Shown here: piece after piece, positions 9,772-19,573 of the stretch | Position numbering within the stretch: position 1 is the stretch's first letter | Layout of the letters: the number at the start of each line of letters is the position of its first letter | NCBI GenBank assembly: GCA_004151065.3 | Contig: NWUY0300015405.1 | Coordinates: 24,158 to 43,923 of the forward strand | DNA from: Larix sibirica | Lineage: Eukaryota; Streptophyta; Pinopsida; Pinales; Pinaceae | Length of the DNA stretch: 19,766 bases | Direction: 5' to 3' | Notes under the pieces: model-generated | The model's input: only the letters and a program-made list of their open reading frames with translations | Database searches by the model: none | Told to the model about the DNA's origin: nothing | Translations under genes and position numbers: made by a program

Positions 9772-10834
9772 AAATGCAAAAAAAATCCTTGCTAGTACAT
9801 TATAAAGAGGAGAGAGGAGCAATGTACATACTTAAGAGAAATAAACTCAATAATAAAATAGAAAAACAACGCAAGTGACAAAATGAACAAAAATAATCGA
9901 AATAATCGGTTTTTGAGATACTTAACATCGATATAAAAGGATAGATGATTGACATGAGGTAAAGAGAAATAGTAGGTGGATTCTCCATCAATTGTCAATA
10001 CCGATTAGAATAATCAACACACTAGTTGATCAAAATATGGAAAAAAAAGATGGAAAAACATGGGGTTAAAAGCACGAAAACCAAGTAACGACAATCTAGC
10101 TAATATAATTATTATCACTTGTTCCATCATTTAAAGTCACCCACGATATAATATACATTGATTCAGGTATTAAAAATCGCACAAATGTAATTATTTCCAA
10201 TCTAATAGTCCGCACAAGTGAATCATATTTACCAACTTTACAATTCACACAAACCAAATAACTCTTGAATTATGACACTACCAAATCTAATCATTTCATA
10301 ACCAACCATAAACAGACCAAATCACCCACAAAAAAACACATTTCAAAATTTTCTAAGTGTGAAAGAAGCCAAGCACAGAAAAGAGTGCAATGCAGATTGA
10401 AGTGAAAGCCATAACATAAGTGAAATTTGGATATAAACAATACTATTGAAAATTAATAGAGCTATAGATACAAAAACAAAGGCACAAAAGGAGAAACTAG
10501 AACAAAACGTAGAGAAGATATAGAGTTTCAATTTGAGCTAGAAAGAATAATTGACGGAGTAAGACAAGCCAATGAAGAGGACAATAATTGGGATAAGCAC
10601 TAGAGAATAATGAATAATTGGACCATGATTGTGGGGAGCCAGAGTGTCAAGATCCAAACACTTAAAAATGCAAGAATAAGGTCATATCTTGGCACGCCCC
10701 TCGTATAAAGTTTCAGTGATCTAAATGAGAAAACAACTAGAATCTTGGTGACTAGATACCATAGGGGAAAGCTTTGGTTTGATGAATAGGTGGAAATAAA
10801 TGTTTCTATGATGAGACATATAACATGGCTATAA
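9772..10834. other. Post-pol spacer, nothing recognised
   Basis: AT-rich sequence between the end of pol and the next coding-like frame. A purine-rich AGAGGAGAGAGGAG run occurs near 9805 but no LTR-like start follows it. Open frames on the minus strand here are Phe/Leu/Ser-rich, the typical appearance of the reverse of an A-rich strand. Confidence 0.45.
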
Positions 10835-12350
10835 ATGTTGGGTGATCGAGTTTCGATTGCGATCCAATCACTAGCACTAGCAGAGGAATTTACTGGGTCT
10901 TTACAAGGGAAGAATTCAAAGGGACTAATAACTAGCATGGTAAAAGATCCCAGAAAAATGGGTCACCATCATAGTTTCACACTAGTTATCAAGCACGACT
11001 CGAGACTTAGATGTAAAGATGACCATGTTGGAAGTAATCAAGAAGATTAAGCTCAAGGAAAAGTCTTTAATTGGGTTAGGTTAAATTGTGAAAAATGACA
11101 GGAAATAGGGAAAGCAATTCAGTTTCCATACTTGTTAATTTGGATTGCAATGACAAGAATTCTACCATTCAGAGAAACAGTACTTCTATCAATCATTGTG
11201 CCAATGATGTTAAGTCTCTAATGCTTTTCCACTAAATGGTCAGGCTCATATCCAACCTTACCCCAAAAGAAATTATTTCTCATTGGTTTGACAAATTGAA
11301 GACAACGTGTCGGAGATGGCGTGTACCATAAAACGTATGAATAAATTTTCCACTGACTTCTCATATCCAGCTCGACCTAGATTATACAAGAGTCTAGTAT
11401 GTACATGGAGTAGGTGGGGAGTCTAAATACTTGGATTATTACTCATCAATAGATCTATCAAGATAGTCAAATATGGAGTATAGTGTACCCCCTTAATCAA
11501 GGGGTTAAGTAGAGCAAATGGTAACTCTATTGCAAGATGGAGTGTTAGAGGAAGAAAGACAAGTTGAAATGTACATCATTGCATTCACATTTCATAGGGA
11601 GTCGACAATACTGGCTCTCACCAAAAAGACCATAACAACAAAGAAATCAAAACAAATAATAGTTGATATTGAGGAGTATAGCAAGGAAAACAGGGGTAAA
11701 CCTCAAATAGTTATCCCTACATCCAAATCTATCAACTGGGAGTAGCCGATGATAAATAAATACATTGAATAAGTAGATGCAAAGGTTCTATCAGTGGAAG
11801 AAGGTGCTAAAGGCATCGAACAACAAGAAAATAATAATGGAGTCCAGTATTGGTCTCTACTACACATAATCAATGGCAAGGGAAAAGGAGATAATAATGA
11901 ATGCAATGAAAAATAAGATAACTGTTGAACAAAAATTTCATATGGAAATGAAGATGGAGGGTATAGATGGAGAGTATTTGTAGATAAACATAGCCAAAAT
12001 GTTGAAGGTTCTGACTCGACCCTGGACACACACTATATCAATGGTTGGAAAATTGACCACCACCCAATAGGTTAACTTAATTCATAGGATTCGACCCTCC
12101 ATAACCAACACTAATTACTCAAGAATAGGATCCTATGGCATTAACAGATCTTAGAACCACTAATTTTGCTATTGAAGAGATCGCCGAGAAATGGCATATG
12201 TTGCATAATAAACTACAAGTATCAGCACCACACATATACATAACAATCACCGACTACCATGTCGTTCATCCAGAACCACCACCACAACTAACACCACCAT
12301 GACTAGTGGATCATTTCTTCCAACCAAGTACATTTTTTAATTGGGAAACA
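10835..12350 (+). pseudogene. Broken extra ORF between pol and 3' LTR, product unknown
   Basis: I do not recognise the product. Coding character shows in four successive pieces. One frame runs 10835-11218 with two internal stops (including FNWVRLNCEK and KAIQFPYLLIWIAM). A second runs 11239-11913 with eight stops, most of which are one C-to-T change from Gln or Arg (including SNLTPKEIISHWFDKL, SKYLDYYSSIDL and MVTLLQDGVLEEERQ). A third runs 11915-12060 (FHMEMKMEGIDGEYL). The last, about 12117-12350, reads LRTTNFAIEEIAEKWHML and then a proline-rich tail HPEPPPQLTPP, ending at a TAG (12351-12353). It lies about 1.1 kb after pol and 135 bp before the polypurine tract, on the same strand, so it fits an additional ORF of a Tat/Athila-like element. 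No membrane segment typical of an envelope is evident. Confidence 0.5.
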
Positions 12351-12488
12351 TAGCCGACTGATAGTATCAAAATTGAAAAACTTTGAATAAGTTATAACAC
12401 ACATTTATGTAAAATTATACCTTTTTTTTGCTTTTCTAGAAATTCTTTTGGTTTCGACATTTCTCTTCTTTAGGACGAAGAAGACTTT

Positions 12489-12502
12489 GAGAGAGGGGGA
12501 GA
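12489..12502 (+). other. Polypurine tract
   Basis: GAGAGAGGGGGAGA, fourteen purines in a row, directly precedes TGTTGG at 12503. Plus-strand DNA synthesis of LTR retroelements is primed from such a tract at the edge of the 3' LTR. Its placement after the pol and extra ORF on the same strand supports the assignment. Confidence 0.8.
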
Positions 12503-12510
12503 TGTTGGTA

Positions 12511-12538
12511 GGGCCTAGTTAGTCAGTCGACTAGGCCC
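12511..12538. repeat. 9-bp inverted repeat inside the LTR
   Basis: GGGCCTAGT (12511-12519) is the exact reverse complement of ACTAGGCCC (12530-12538), with a 10-base loop containing AGTCAGTC. It is the most GC-rich stretch nearby and sits eight bases from the LTR start. Confidence 0.75.
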
Positions 12539-12629
12539 GCCAGTCGAATGACAGTCAGTTAGTCAAGTGGCATAGTAGGTCAACCGACATATGTGAACAA
12601 TCATGTATAGTTATATGTCGATTCATATG

Positions 12630-12639
12630 TATAAAAAGG
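12630..12639 (+). promoter_or_regulatory. TATA box of the LTR promoter
   Basis: TATAAAAAGG matches the plant TATA consensus and lies inside the putative LTR at a position suited to a U3 promoter. No experimental start site is implied. Confidence 0.55.
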
Positions 12640-12761
12640 ATATCAGTTTATGTTATAATATGTCCCTCTACTCATAATATAATAGTATCTGCATGTGTGT
12701 TATCTTAATGTGTATCAATGGTTACTAATGATTGAAATCCCCTAGATTGCAATAGAGGGAT

Positions 12762-13272
12762 TTGATTAGTTACCAAAGGAAAAAGTACATAGAAAGATTG
12801 GTGTGGAGCAGATTGAAAAGTAGAGCATGGGCATATTTTGATGGTGCAAGTCAAGGGGATCCATTTTCCAGTGGTGAATGTGGTGTTCTGTATTTATATG
12901 ATGAACATATTGTAAAGTTCAAGGATAGATTAGGCAGAGGCACACATAATTTTGCAAAGCTCATGGATTTAAAGTTTTTATTGATGTTAGTAGTAGAAAA
13001 AAGTGTTATCTTTGGTGATTCTCTCAATGTTGTTAATAGGATGAATGCGTTTTTTCTCTTTGGAAAATTACATGTCGAGACCAATTTATCAGGAGACAAA
13101 ATTGGCTTCTTCTATTTTTAACATCATTTCTTTTCAACATGGGTGCATCGAGAGGAATTTGGATGTTGATGGCCTTTCAAAGGTTGTTTTGTTGTTGGAT
13201 GCAAGTTTTTGGCATATTCTTGGAACAATGGAAAGCCAAAATTTTGAATATTATCATCTCTCTTTTTGTTAG
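12762..13272 (+). pseudogene. LINE RNase H tail (5'-truncated LINE)
   Basis: This is a plant type I RNase H domain of the kind found at the C-terminus of LINE ORF2. In the first frame, residues 24-34 read AYFDGASQGDP (catalytic Asp at residue 27), followed by CGVLYL and LGRGTHNFAKLMDLK. The Glu expected in NFAEL is Lys at residue 66. VIFGDSLNVVNRMN follows, with its Asp kept at residue 86. After a frameshift between about 13045 and 13100, the second frame gives NIISFQHGC and IERNLDVDGLSK with the last catalytic Asp, then LLDASFWHI. Only the end of ORF2 is present, which fits the usual 5' truncation of LINEs. It starts directly beside the LTR and belongs to a different insertion from the LINE at 15452. 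The loss of Glu and the frameshift make it inactive. Confidence 0.88.
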
Positions 13273-15440
13273 AACATCTGATGGGCTATCATCACTAATA
13301 GGCATTTAGGATTTGTATTGAAGATATATGTTTTATAAGTGACCTTTTTAAGAGGTGATGGGAATTTTTGTAGTTGTTACTATATGGAACTTTAATGATG
13401 GACATGGATATACGCATTGGAATTTATTTAGATGAACTTTTCTTTGGGGATTTTGTTTTGAAATGTAGTTACACATGTAGAATGTAATTTTTTTATTTAT
13501 AATAAAATTATGATTTTTGGAGGCAAAAAAGTTCCAGTCAACTTTTGAATTTCATTAGAGGAAGTATGATTTTGGAAAAGTTAACCACATTGGTTGTGCA
13601 TATTTATTTTTTGTTACTAATCCTAGTAGTTTTTAGAAATCAAGATAAAATAAACATTTTAATGTTTGGTTTAAATAGTTGCATATACAAGATAAAATTT
13701 AGGATGTAGAGAAAATTATTGGCGATACATCTTCATTAATGATATATCTTCATGGACTTTGAGGGAATAAGTCCTAAATTTTTTGTGATGGGGATAATGA
13801 GGGTTTGATATGAATGCATATGTACATTAAATCTCCTATAGTATCTAAGGAAACATCTTTGTTTGAATGTGCCAACATTGAAACCTTTAAAATTAACATG
13901 AACCATGAATAAATAAAAACAATTTATACATGCAAGGATCTACTATTGGAAAAATCTTTGCCTCTAGTAAGTATCTAAGTTACTCTTTACATTTGGAATT
14001 TTCTTAATTAATTTATAATAATAAAGTCAATTAAAACATAGGAATAATAATTCTCTTGAATAGATGTCAAAAACCCATAACTAATGATGTAATTGGTGAT
14101 TATACAATGTAAATAAAAGTCGAAAGTCTCTATTAAAGGCTATTTCAAACAAGCTTCTTTTTGAGGCCTCACCATTTTCTTTTTCTATTGAAAAGCTTAC
14201 TGCATTTTCATTTTTGGTCAAGGATAGTTGTCTTGAAATAACAATTAATAAAAATGGTGAACATTAGATTGGTAAGGACATACTATAGAGCTCACCCTGA
14301 AACCCATATTTTTTATTTCCATTACTTATAAGTAAGAATGGGAAGCATGCCAAATTTCAATGCTTACATTGTTGTTGGATCATAAGTTCATTTTAAACTT
14401 TTCTATTCTTATTAGTAGATCATTTTTATACTAGATCATGATTATTGAACTTATGTTTATTGAAACCGTACCGTTTTTATATTATGCTAGATCGCAAGGT
14501 TGCTCCAACTAGTAAAGATAATCCAAGAGGCATAATGATATGTATATTGTCTTCTACACTTATTATTTGAAATGTAAGGTAAATTTGGGCCTACAAATTT
14601 CAAATATTTTTTATTTTCAATGATAGAATTGGAATATCAATTTAGAATAGCTGTCTAGTTAGATACATACTTTTTAACTTTAAATAGTCTTACAAATTAC
14701 ATGAAAACATACAAGATGAAAAAATAAATGGCATGAAAGTTCAAGGATTATAAAAAACTAAGACTTTTGGTGCATATGAATTCAGTTTCTAGTAATGACT
14801 TTCACGATATGAAAGGAAATGTTTGAGTAATTAGGGAATTTTACAAACACTACGATTTTGAAGGGATCATAGTCTAAGGGAATATTTTAGCTATCCTAAT
14901 TTTGTATAGATAAGTATGTTTAATGTGTGGAATATAAGTAGTTATCAATTTCATCATACACATTTGTGTTTTTTCTTCAAGTGTTAGTTGCATCCCTAAT
15001 ATTATATAAGAGTTGTATAACTTGCATATTCAAAAGATTTTATTTAGTGCATATCTTGATTTTGATTAATAACTATTTCATGAGGTAAAAATATTGAAGG
15101 TGCATCAGGTAAAAATATTGAATGTCAATTGTTATCTTTTCTCCTTGATTGGGATGAGGGTTTTGTGATTCAATTTTCCACAATTAACAAGTTATAGTGC
15201 TTTTAATTAAGGCGATGAAGTTGTTAAAATCATTGATTCATAAACATCTCTTGTTTATATTGAGAATTTTGTATGTTTCCTTAAATTGATTTGAAAAGTA
15301 CAACACTTCAATGCAATGATTGTTATCATCACTCATTTTAAATTATTTTGTTGCATATTTTCAATATTGATATGCTTACGATGATGATTGGTTAATGTTA
15401 AGTGTTTATAGGATTTTTTGAGAGATTTAGTTGGCATTGA
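13273..15440. other. AT-rich stretch, no gene recognised
   Basis: The first 250 bp may be the 3' end of the truncated LINE, but no clear poly(A) tail marks its end; AATTTTTTTATTTATAATAAAATT near 13490 is the nearest low-complexity run. The rest is AT-rich, with stops in every frame on both strands. A 16-bp direct repeat (AGGTAAAAATATTGAA, at 15083-15098 and 15107-15122, period 24) is the only repeat noticed. Confidence 0.5.
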
Positions 15441-15451
15441 AGCATGCCTTG

Positions 15452-16936
15452 ATGGCCTCGGAGGGGGGAGAGAGAGCTGCTCTCTCCTACAAGGAAGTAG
15501 TGAATTCATGGTGAGGTGGTGACACATCCTCCATAGGGGGAAATAGCAAGAACAAAGACACAATTGAGAAAACCTGTGGAAATGGGAGGGGTAGGGAATA
15601 CCCATTCGACCATAGTTGTAGGGAGCAAGATCCCTAATCCTATAGAGGATCTTCAGCCCCAATGACCATGCATCACGAAAGCAACTATTATTCCACGGTA
15701 TGAGGTCACTTCTACTAGGATTGGAAGATACATTCAGTTCACAGAAGATCATGTCGTGATCAAGAGGTTTCTGGGGTTTTGGTCCATTGAGAAAGATATC
15801 AATGGGTGGATCGTAAAAAGATGGAAATCAAAGGGCCATGTAGAGTTGAAACTGGGCTCCAAATTTTTTTTAATGCAATTTTTACCATACTAGAGGATAT
15901 AAATAGGGTTTTTGACAACAATCCGTACCTTTTCAACTTGGCAGGGTTGTTCCTAAAAGATTGGACATAAATATTTTGCCCCAAAAAAGAATATTTTGTG
16001 ACAACCATGGCATGGATATGATTATATTCACTACTGCAAGAGTTTTGGGATGAGGAAACTCTTGAAGGCATCAATAACATACTTGGATCATTTGTTAAAG
16101 TAGCTAAGGCTACGAAGTAGGGAAGTATACCTCTTACACTTGTATCTATGTATATATGAACATCTCATAGGCTCTACCCGATTCAATATGCTTAAGTTAC
16201 CACGACACATAATGGATACAAACCGTGGATTATGAACATATTCCATTTCGTTGCCAATGGTTCCATGAGAATGTCTGTTTGTTCAAAGAATGTCCCATAA
16301 ATAAGCAACCCCTAAATGGAAATCCAAAGACAACTGCAGATCTAGACATATTCACCACAGTCCCAAATCAAAGGTGCCAAGTAGAGAAAAAACCAACCCA
16401 ACCTACTATAGCTTCTGGCACCCAATCCAAAAATTGCTTCGATGTTTTAACCAATGTAGAGGGATTAGAAGAACACCCAAGTAGACCCGAAGCTGATCCT
16501 AAAGTGATAGATCAAGGAATCAATATAATAGATTAGATGCCAATGGATGGCAGCGAACGAAGACGAATGGAAGAGAAACAAACTTCAACCTCTTAGCCCG
16601 CTATAAAAATACATGGCAGAAGATGAAGGCACTCTATATGAGGAAGGGGAAGATATATACCTTTGAGACCTCGATTTAAAAGGGTATCATGGAAGATTAT
16701 GAACAACAAGAAGTCCAAACCCTACCAATAAGACAACTTGATTTTCTCAAGGATGCACTTTTGGATGCTAGATCACACTCAGTTCAGTCAAAACCTGTGG
16801 GTAGCTCTGGCCATCCAAACATGGGGGTCAAGATCAATTATCCGAAAGAGAAACAGAGGCATCTGAAGAAAGAGAAAGGGTGAGGAAGGAAAAGCAAGAA
16901 TCAATTATTGTAGGAACTGAGCAAAAAATTGATTGA
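15452..16936 (+). pseudogene. LINE ORF1: DUF4283-like domain and zinc knuckle
   Basis: The start is chosen at the ATG at 15452, which opens MASEGGERAALSYKEVV, a plausible ORF1 N-terminus. After frameshifts the DUF4283-like nucleic-acid-binding region runs about 15582-16170, with segments YEVTSTRIGRYIQFTEDHVV, FLGFWSIEKDINGW, RVFDNNPYLFNLAGLFLKDW and LQEFWDEETLEGINNILGSF. The knuckle follows at 16225 in DYEHIPFRCQWFHENVCLF. Of the C-x2-C-x4-H-x4-C ligands only the first and last Cys remain; the second Cys is Phe and the His is Cys. An acidic stretch (about 16608-16680), QLDFLKDALLDARSHS and a basic/charged tail (ERERVRKEKQ) end at TGA 16934-16936. ORF1 proteins bind the element's RNA. At least five frame changes and several stops mark it as dead. 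Confidence 0.85.
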
Positions 16937-16996
16937 TTTAGGGTTTTATGTAGCTATGGATGCCTAGTAATTTTCTCCCTCTACATCTAGTTAGTC

Positions 16997-17875
16997 ATGA
17001 ATATACTCACATGGAACATTAGGGGCCTCAATGGAAAAAGCAAGCAAGGAATGCTGAGAAACAAAATTAAATATGAGAAACCTAGTGTTCTCATGTTTCA
17101 AGAAACGAAATCATGCGGTAGTGATATGCTAGAAAGAATTGTTAGATATGTTTGGATGAATGCTCAGATCAAATGGATGCTCTAGGAATGGTGGGAGGCA
17201 TGGCTCTCCCGTAGTATCACCGATTTATTACTCTTGAGGTTTTATTTCCTACCCCCCATATCCATTTCGGTCTCATTCCTTCTTCTGGGTACGAAAGAGA
17301 AAGGCTTTATTACCAATGTGTATGACACAATGATACTAGAAGATAAGATCATATTTATTATATCTTTGATCAATATTAATTAAATATTGGGACCCCAATA
17401 ATAGATCATTTGGGGTGATTTCAACTTAATCATGTCCCTCTTTGAAAAGAAAAGGAGTATTAACTGGTGGGGACCTGCAAGTGAAGTGTTTAGGGATACC
17501 ATTCGAGATCTCAACCTGATTAACATGGAGACTCTTAATGGAACCTACACCCGGAATAATCAGAGGGGTGGATCTCAATAGGTGGCCACTCGTCTAGACC
17601 AATTTATCATCTCCGAAGACATTATCAATAGGAATATTTTCATCAAATCCACCATTCTACCTTGTGTGGGGTCAAACCACTGGCCTATTTGTATCTCCAT
17701 TGAATTGGATGATCGTACCAAGAATATATTGTTTAGGTTTGGAAATTTTTTGTTGCAACACCCTAATCAGGAAAACATTGCATTGTGGTGTGGAGAAACA
17801 TATATTATGAATGGCAGCAAAATGTACCAATTTCAACAATGCCTAAAACATCTTAAACATAAGCTGAAAACTTGA
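16997..17875 (+). pseudogene. LINE ORF2 endonuclease domain (APE type), inactive
   Basis: ORF2 begins MNILTWNIRGLNGKSKQ with the catalytic Asn at residue 7, and QETK supplies the Glu at residue 36. The same frame, with a few stops, carries on to IWGDFNLIMSLFEKK (Asp at 17417-17419), ETLNGTYTRNNQRGG and ATRLDQFIIS. The final SDHxP motif reads GSNHWPI, so the catalytic Asp is Asn (17675-17677). The family nicks target DNA to prime reverse transcription. The start codon follows the ORF1 stop by 60 bp, as in other plant L1 elements. The sequence around 17150-17400 is more diverged and probably contains compensating frameshifts. Confidence 0.9.
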
Positions 17876-18960
17876 AATAAATAGGTCTTTGGTAATATAT
17901 TCCATGCAAGGAAGGAACTCATACAACAAATGGAACAACTTATATAGAAAATCATTGAAGAGGGATGATCAAAATAGTCAATGCTCGAAGAAGAAGCTTC
18001 ACAATCACAAAGTGAACTTAGATATAAGCAAGAGGATATTACAAGGAGACAAAAATCAAGGGTTTGATGGCTAAAAGAGGATGAACACGATGCAAATTTT
18101 TTCCATTGATCCATGATTAATCATTGCAATCACAAATGCATCACCTCTATATAGGATGAGCAGAGAAACTAACTCCTAAGATATGAATGCATGGAAAGAG
18201 AATTAACTTCCTTTTATAGATTTATTCTCACGGAGCCTCCCAGCAATAGAAATCATGCCATTTAACAAATCATCTACAATATCCCAAAACTTGTTTCGAA
18301 TGACCAGAATGAAAACCTAATGAACTCAATAACTATTGAGGAAGTTGAGCAAGCAGTGATGGAAATGGAAGTTGGTAAATCTCCTGGATCTAATGGCTTT
18401 ACCACATAATTTTTTTCATGCCTGCTGGACAATGATAAAAATGGATGTGTGGGAAGTGGTGAAGAGTCTTTTTATTGCTTGGATGTACTTATTTCCCTTA
18501 ATTCTACGTTCATTACCCTGATTCCTAGGGAGGAGTGATCTATGTGTCTAGGTAAATTTCGCCCCATATATTTGTGTAATGTTATTTATAAAATCATAAC
18601 CAAAGTTATTTCCAACCGATTAAGACCCATGCTTCCCGCTCTCATTTCCTAGAACAATCTAGATATGTGGAAGGCCACAAAATCCTTGGTGTAATCATCC
18701 TCTTTCATGAAGCTATCCACTCTTTCAAAACCCAAAAGAAGCCAAGGATGCTTCTAAAATTGGACATGTTGAAGGCTTTTGATAAACTAAGATGGAATTA
18801 TATGGAACATGTCCTTTTATATTTTGGTTTTTGTGTGAAGTAGACTCACTGGATTCTTGCACATACCTCATCCATTTTTTCTCTATCCTTATCAATTGTC
18901 CCCCACCTCTACTTTTGTGCATTCGAGGGGTATTTGAGAAGGACATGTGTGAGGTGTGTT
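17876..18960 (+). pseudogene. LINE ORF2 linker and partial reverse transcriptase
   Basis: The linker has a Gln/Glu/Lys-rich helix (ELIQQMEQL, then a run ending in WLKEDEHDANFFH). The RT begins near 18325 with ITIEEVEQAVMEMEVGKSPG. It continues in other frames with TFITLIPREE, FRPIYLCNVIYKIITKVISN (18548-18607, just after a stop) and MLLKLDMLKAFDKLRWNYME. That segment holds the first catalytic Asp pair (18763-18765 and 18781-18783). The last recognisable piece is HTSSIF and a degenerate RG(I/V) near 18925-18935, where the family has RGIRQGDPLSP. The FxDD box, thumb and RNase H are absent. Multiple frameshifts and stops make it non-functional. Confidence 0.87.
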
Positions 18961-19104
18961 TGGGATGGGTGTGGCTTGGTCTAGAGGTTTCTCAGTGTAA
19001 TGAAGAGACCTAGGAAAACAAATGGTAGAGGGAGGATGTAATGATGCTCACACATGATTAAGGTGCAACAAAAATTTGCAGAGGTGAAGCAAGTATACTT
19101 TTAA

Positions 19105-19386
19105 TCTATTTCAGAGGATACCAGACAGTTTCTGGGAAAAGCTGAGCAGGAAATCGAGCATGAGCAGGGGTTGTCGGAAGTAGCTAAGGCACATATGGAA
19201 TGGGAAGCTTGGGTTGATTATGCAGGATCTTCAAGGACCAAAGAAACTTAGCACGCTAAGACTGTGCTTCTTTATTGGCACATGAAAACCTTGGTTGTAA
19301 AAGCTCTAATGGATACTCATAGAGATGGGCTTGAGTTGAGGAACAAATGGAAGAGAACATTGAATGGAATTGAAGTTAGATCATGA
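19105..19386 (+). pseudogene. Unrecognised coding-like segment
   Basis: One frame is open from 19105 to 19248, has a single TAG, then is open again to a TGA at 19384-19386, about 93 codons in all. It reads TRQFLGKAEQEIEHEQGL, HMEWEAWVDYAGSSRTKE, then HAKTVLLYWHMKTLVVKAL and GLELRNKWKRTLNGIEV. It is rich in Glu, Lys and Arg with a helical look, unlike the AT-rich noise around it. A second frame from 19383 (NRINTLEKITTGRLFNPNP, SSDSPPEDKVHVAMIS) runs to about 19575 and may continue the same protein after a frameshift. I cannot assign a family. It could be part of an element that disrupted the LINE at about 18960. Confidence 0.35.
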
Positions 19387-19573
19387 AAATCAATGCTAGT
19401 ATGAACCTGATTGTGAATGCCATAAAATAACTAATCAACCGTATCAACACTTTGGAAAAGATCACCACTGGAAGGCTATTTAATCCCAATCCCCATGAAG
19501 GCCAGTCAAGCGACTCTCCTCCCGAGGACAAAGTGCATGTTGCTATGATTTCTAACAACACTTTACTTGCAAG

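Larger units (their letters stand above)
6660..12760 (+). mobile_element. Decayed Ty3/gypsy LTR retrotransposon (5' part missing)
   Basis: The parts in order are a pol remnant (6887-9771: reverse transcriptase, RNase H, integrase, GPY/F module), an unidentified reading frame (10835-12350), a polypurine tract (12489-12502) and an LTR start (12503). RT, RNase H, then integrase is the Ty3/gypsy order; copia has integrase before RT. A long region with an additional reading frame between pol and the 3' LTR is known from Tat/Athila-type elements and supports that grouping as inference. No 5' LTR sharing the 12503 sequence was found upstream, and gag was not recognised, so the left boundary is approximate and the element is incomplete or very decayed at its 5' end. 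That the LTR belongs to this pol is inferred from matching strand and order. Confidence 0.75.
12503..12760 (+). repeat. 3' LTR (right end uncertain)
   Basis: It starts TGTTGG, a common plant LTR start, right after a polypurine tract. Inside are a 9-bp inverted repeat near the start (12511-12538), several AGTCAGT/CAGTCGA-like short repeats and a TATA box (TATAAAAAGG, 12630-12639) about 127 bp in. The 3' CA end could not be fixed. It must lie before the LINE-derived sequence that begins near 12770, so the LTR is at most about 260-270 bp in this copy, unless truncated by that insertion. No second copy of this sequence was found in the window. Confidence 0.7.
15440..18960 (+). mobile_element. L1-type LINE, lacking its 3' part
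   Basis: ORF1 (15452-16936), a 60-bp gap and ORF2 (from 16997) follow in the normal LINE order on one strand. ORF2 has an APE endonuclease and the N-terminal half of a reverse transcriptase. Similarity ends near 18950, before the YADD-type box, and no RNase H or poly(A) tail follows. The 5' end is present or nearly so, whereas LINEs normally lose the 5' end, so a later deletion, recombination or insertion probably removed the 3' part. Frameshifts and stops run throughout. Confidence 0.85.

Noticed and set aside
9800-9820. Purine-rich run after pol as the polypurine tract
   Set aside because: It is interrupted and not followed by a TG-starting LTR-like sequence; the tract at 12489-12502 fits better.
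9503-10531. Several minus-strand frames rich in Phe, Leu, Ser and Tyr, resembling membrane proteins
   Set aside because: Such composition is what an A-rich opposite strand gives; no start context, family motif or consistent single frame supports a gene.
15083-15122. 16-bp direct repeat as a target-site duplication
   Set aside because: The copies are only 8 bp apart, so no element lies between them; a local slippage duplication explains it.
15333-16080. Minus-strand frames of 139 and 93 codons
   Set aside because: They lie opposite the LINE ORF1, whose DUF4283-like segments are seen on the + strand.
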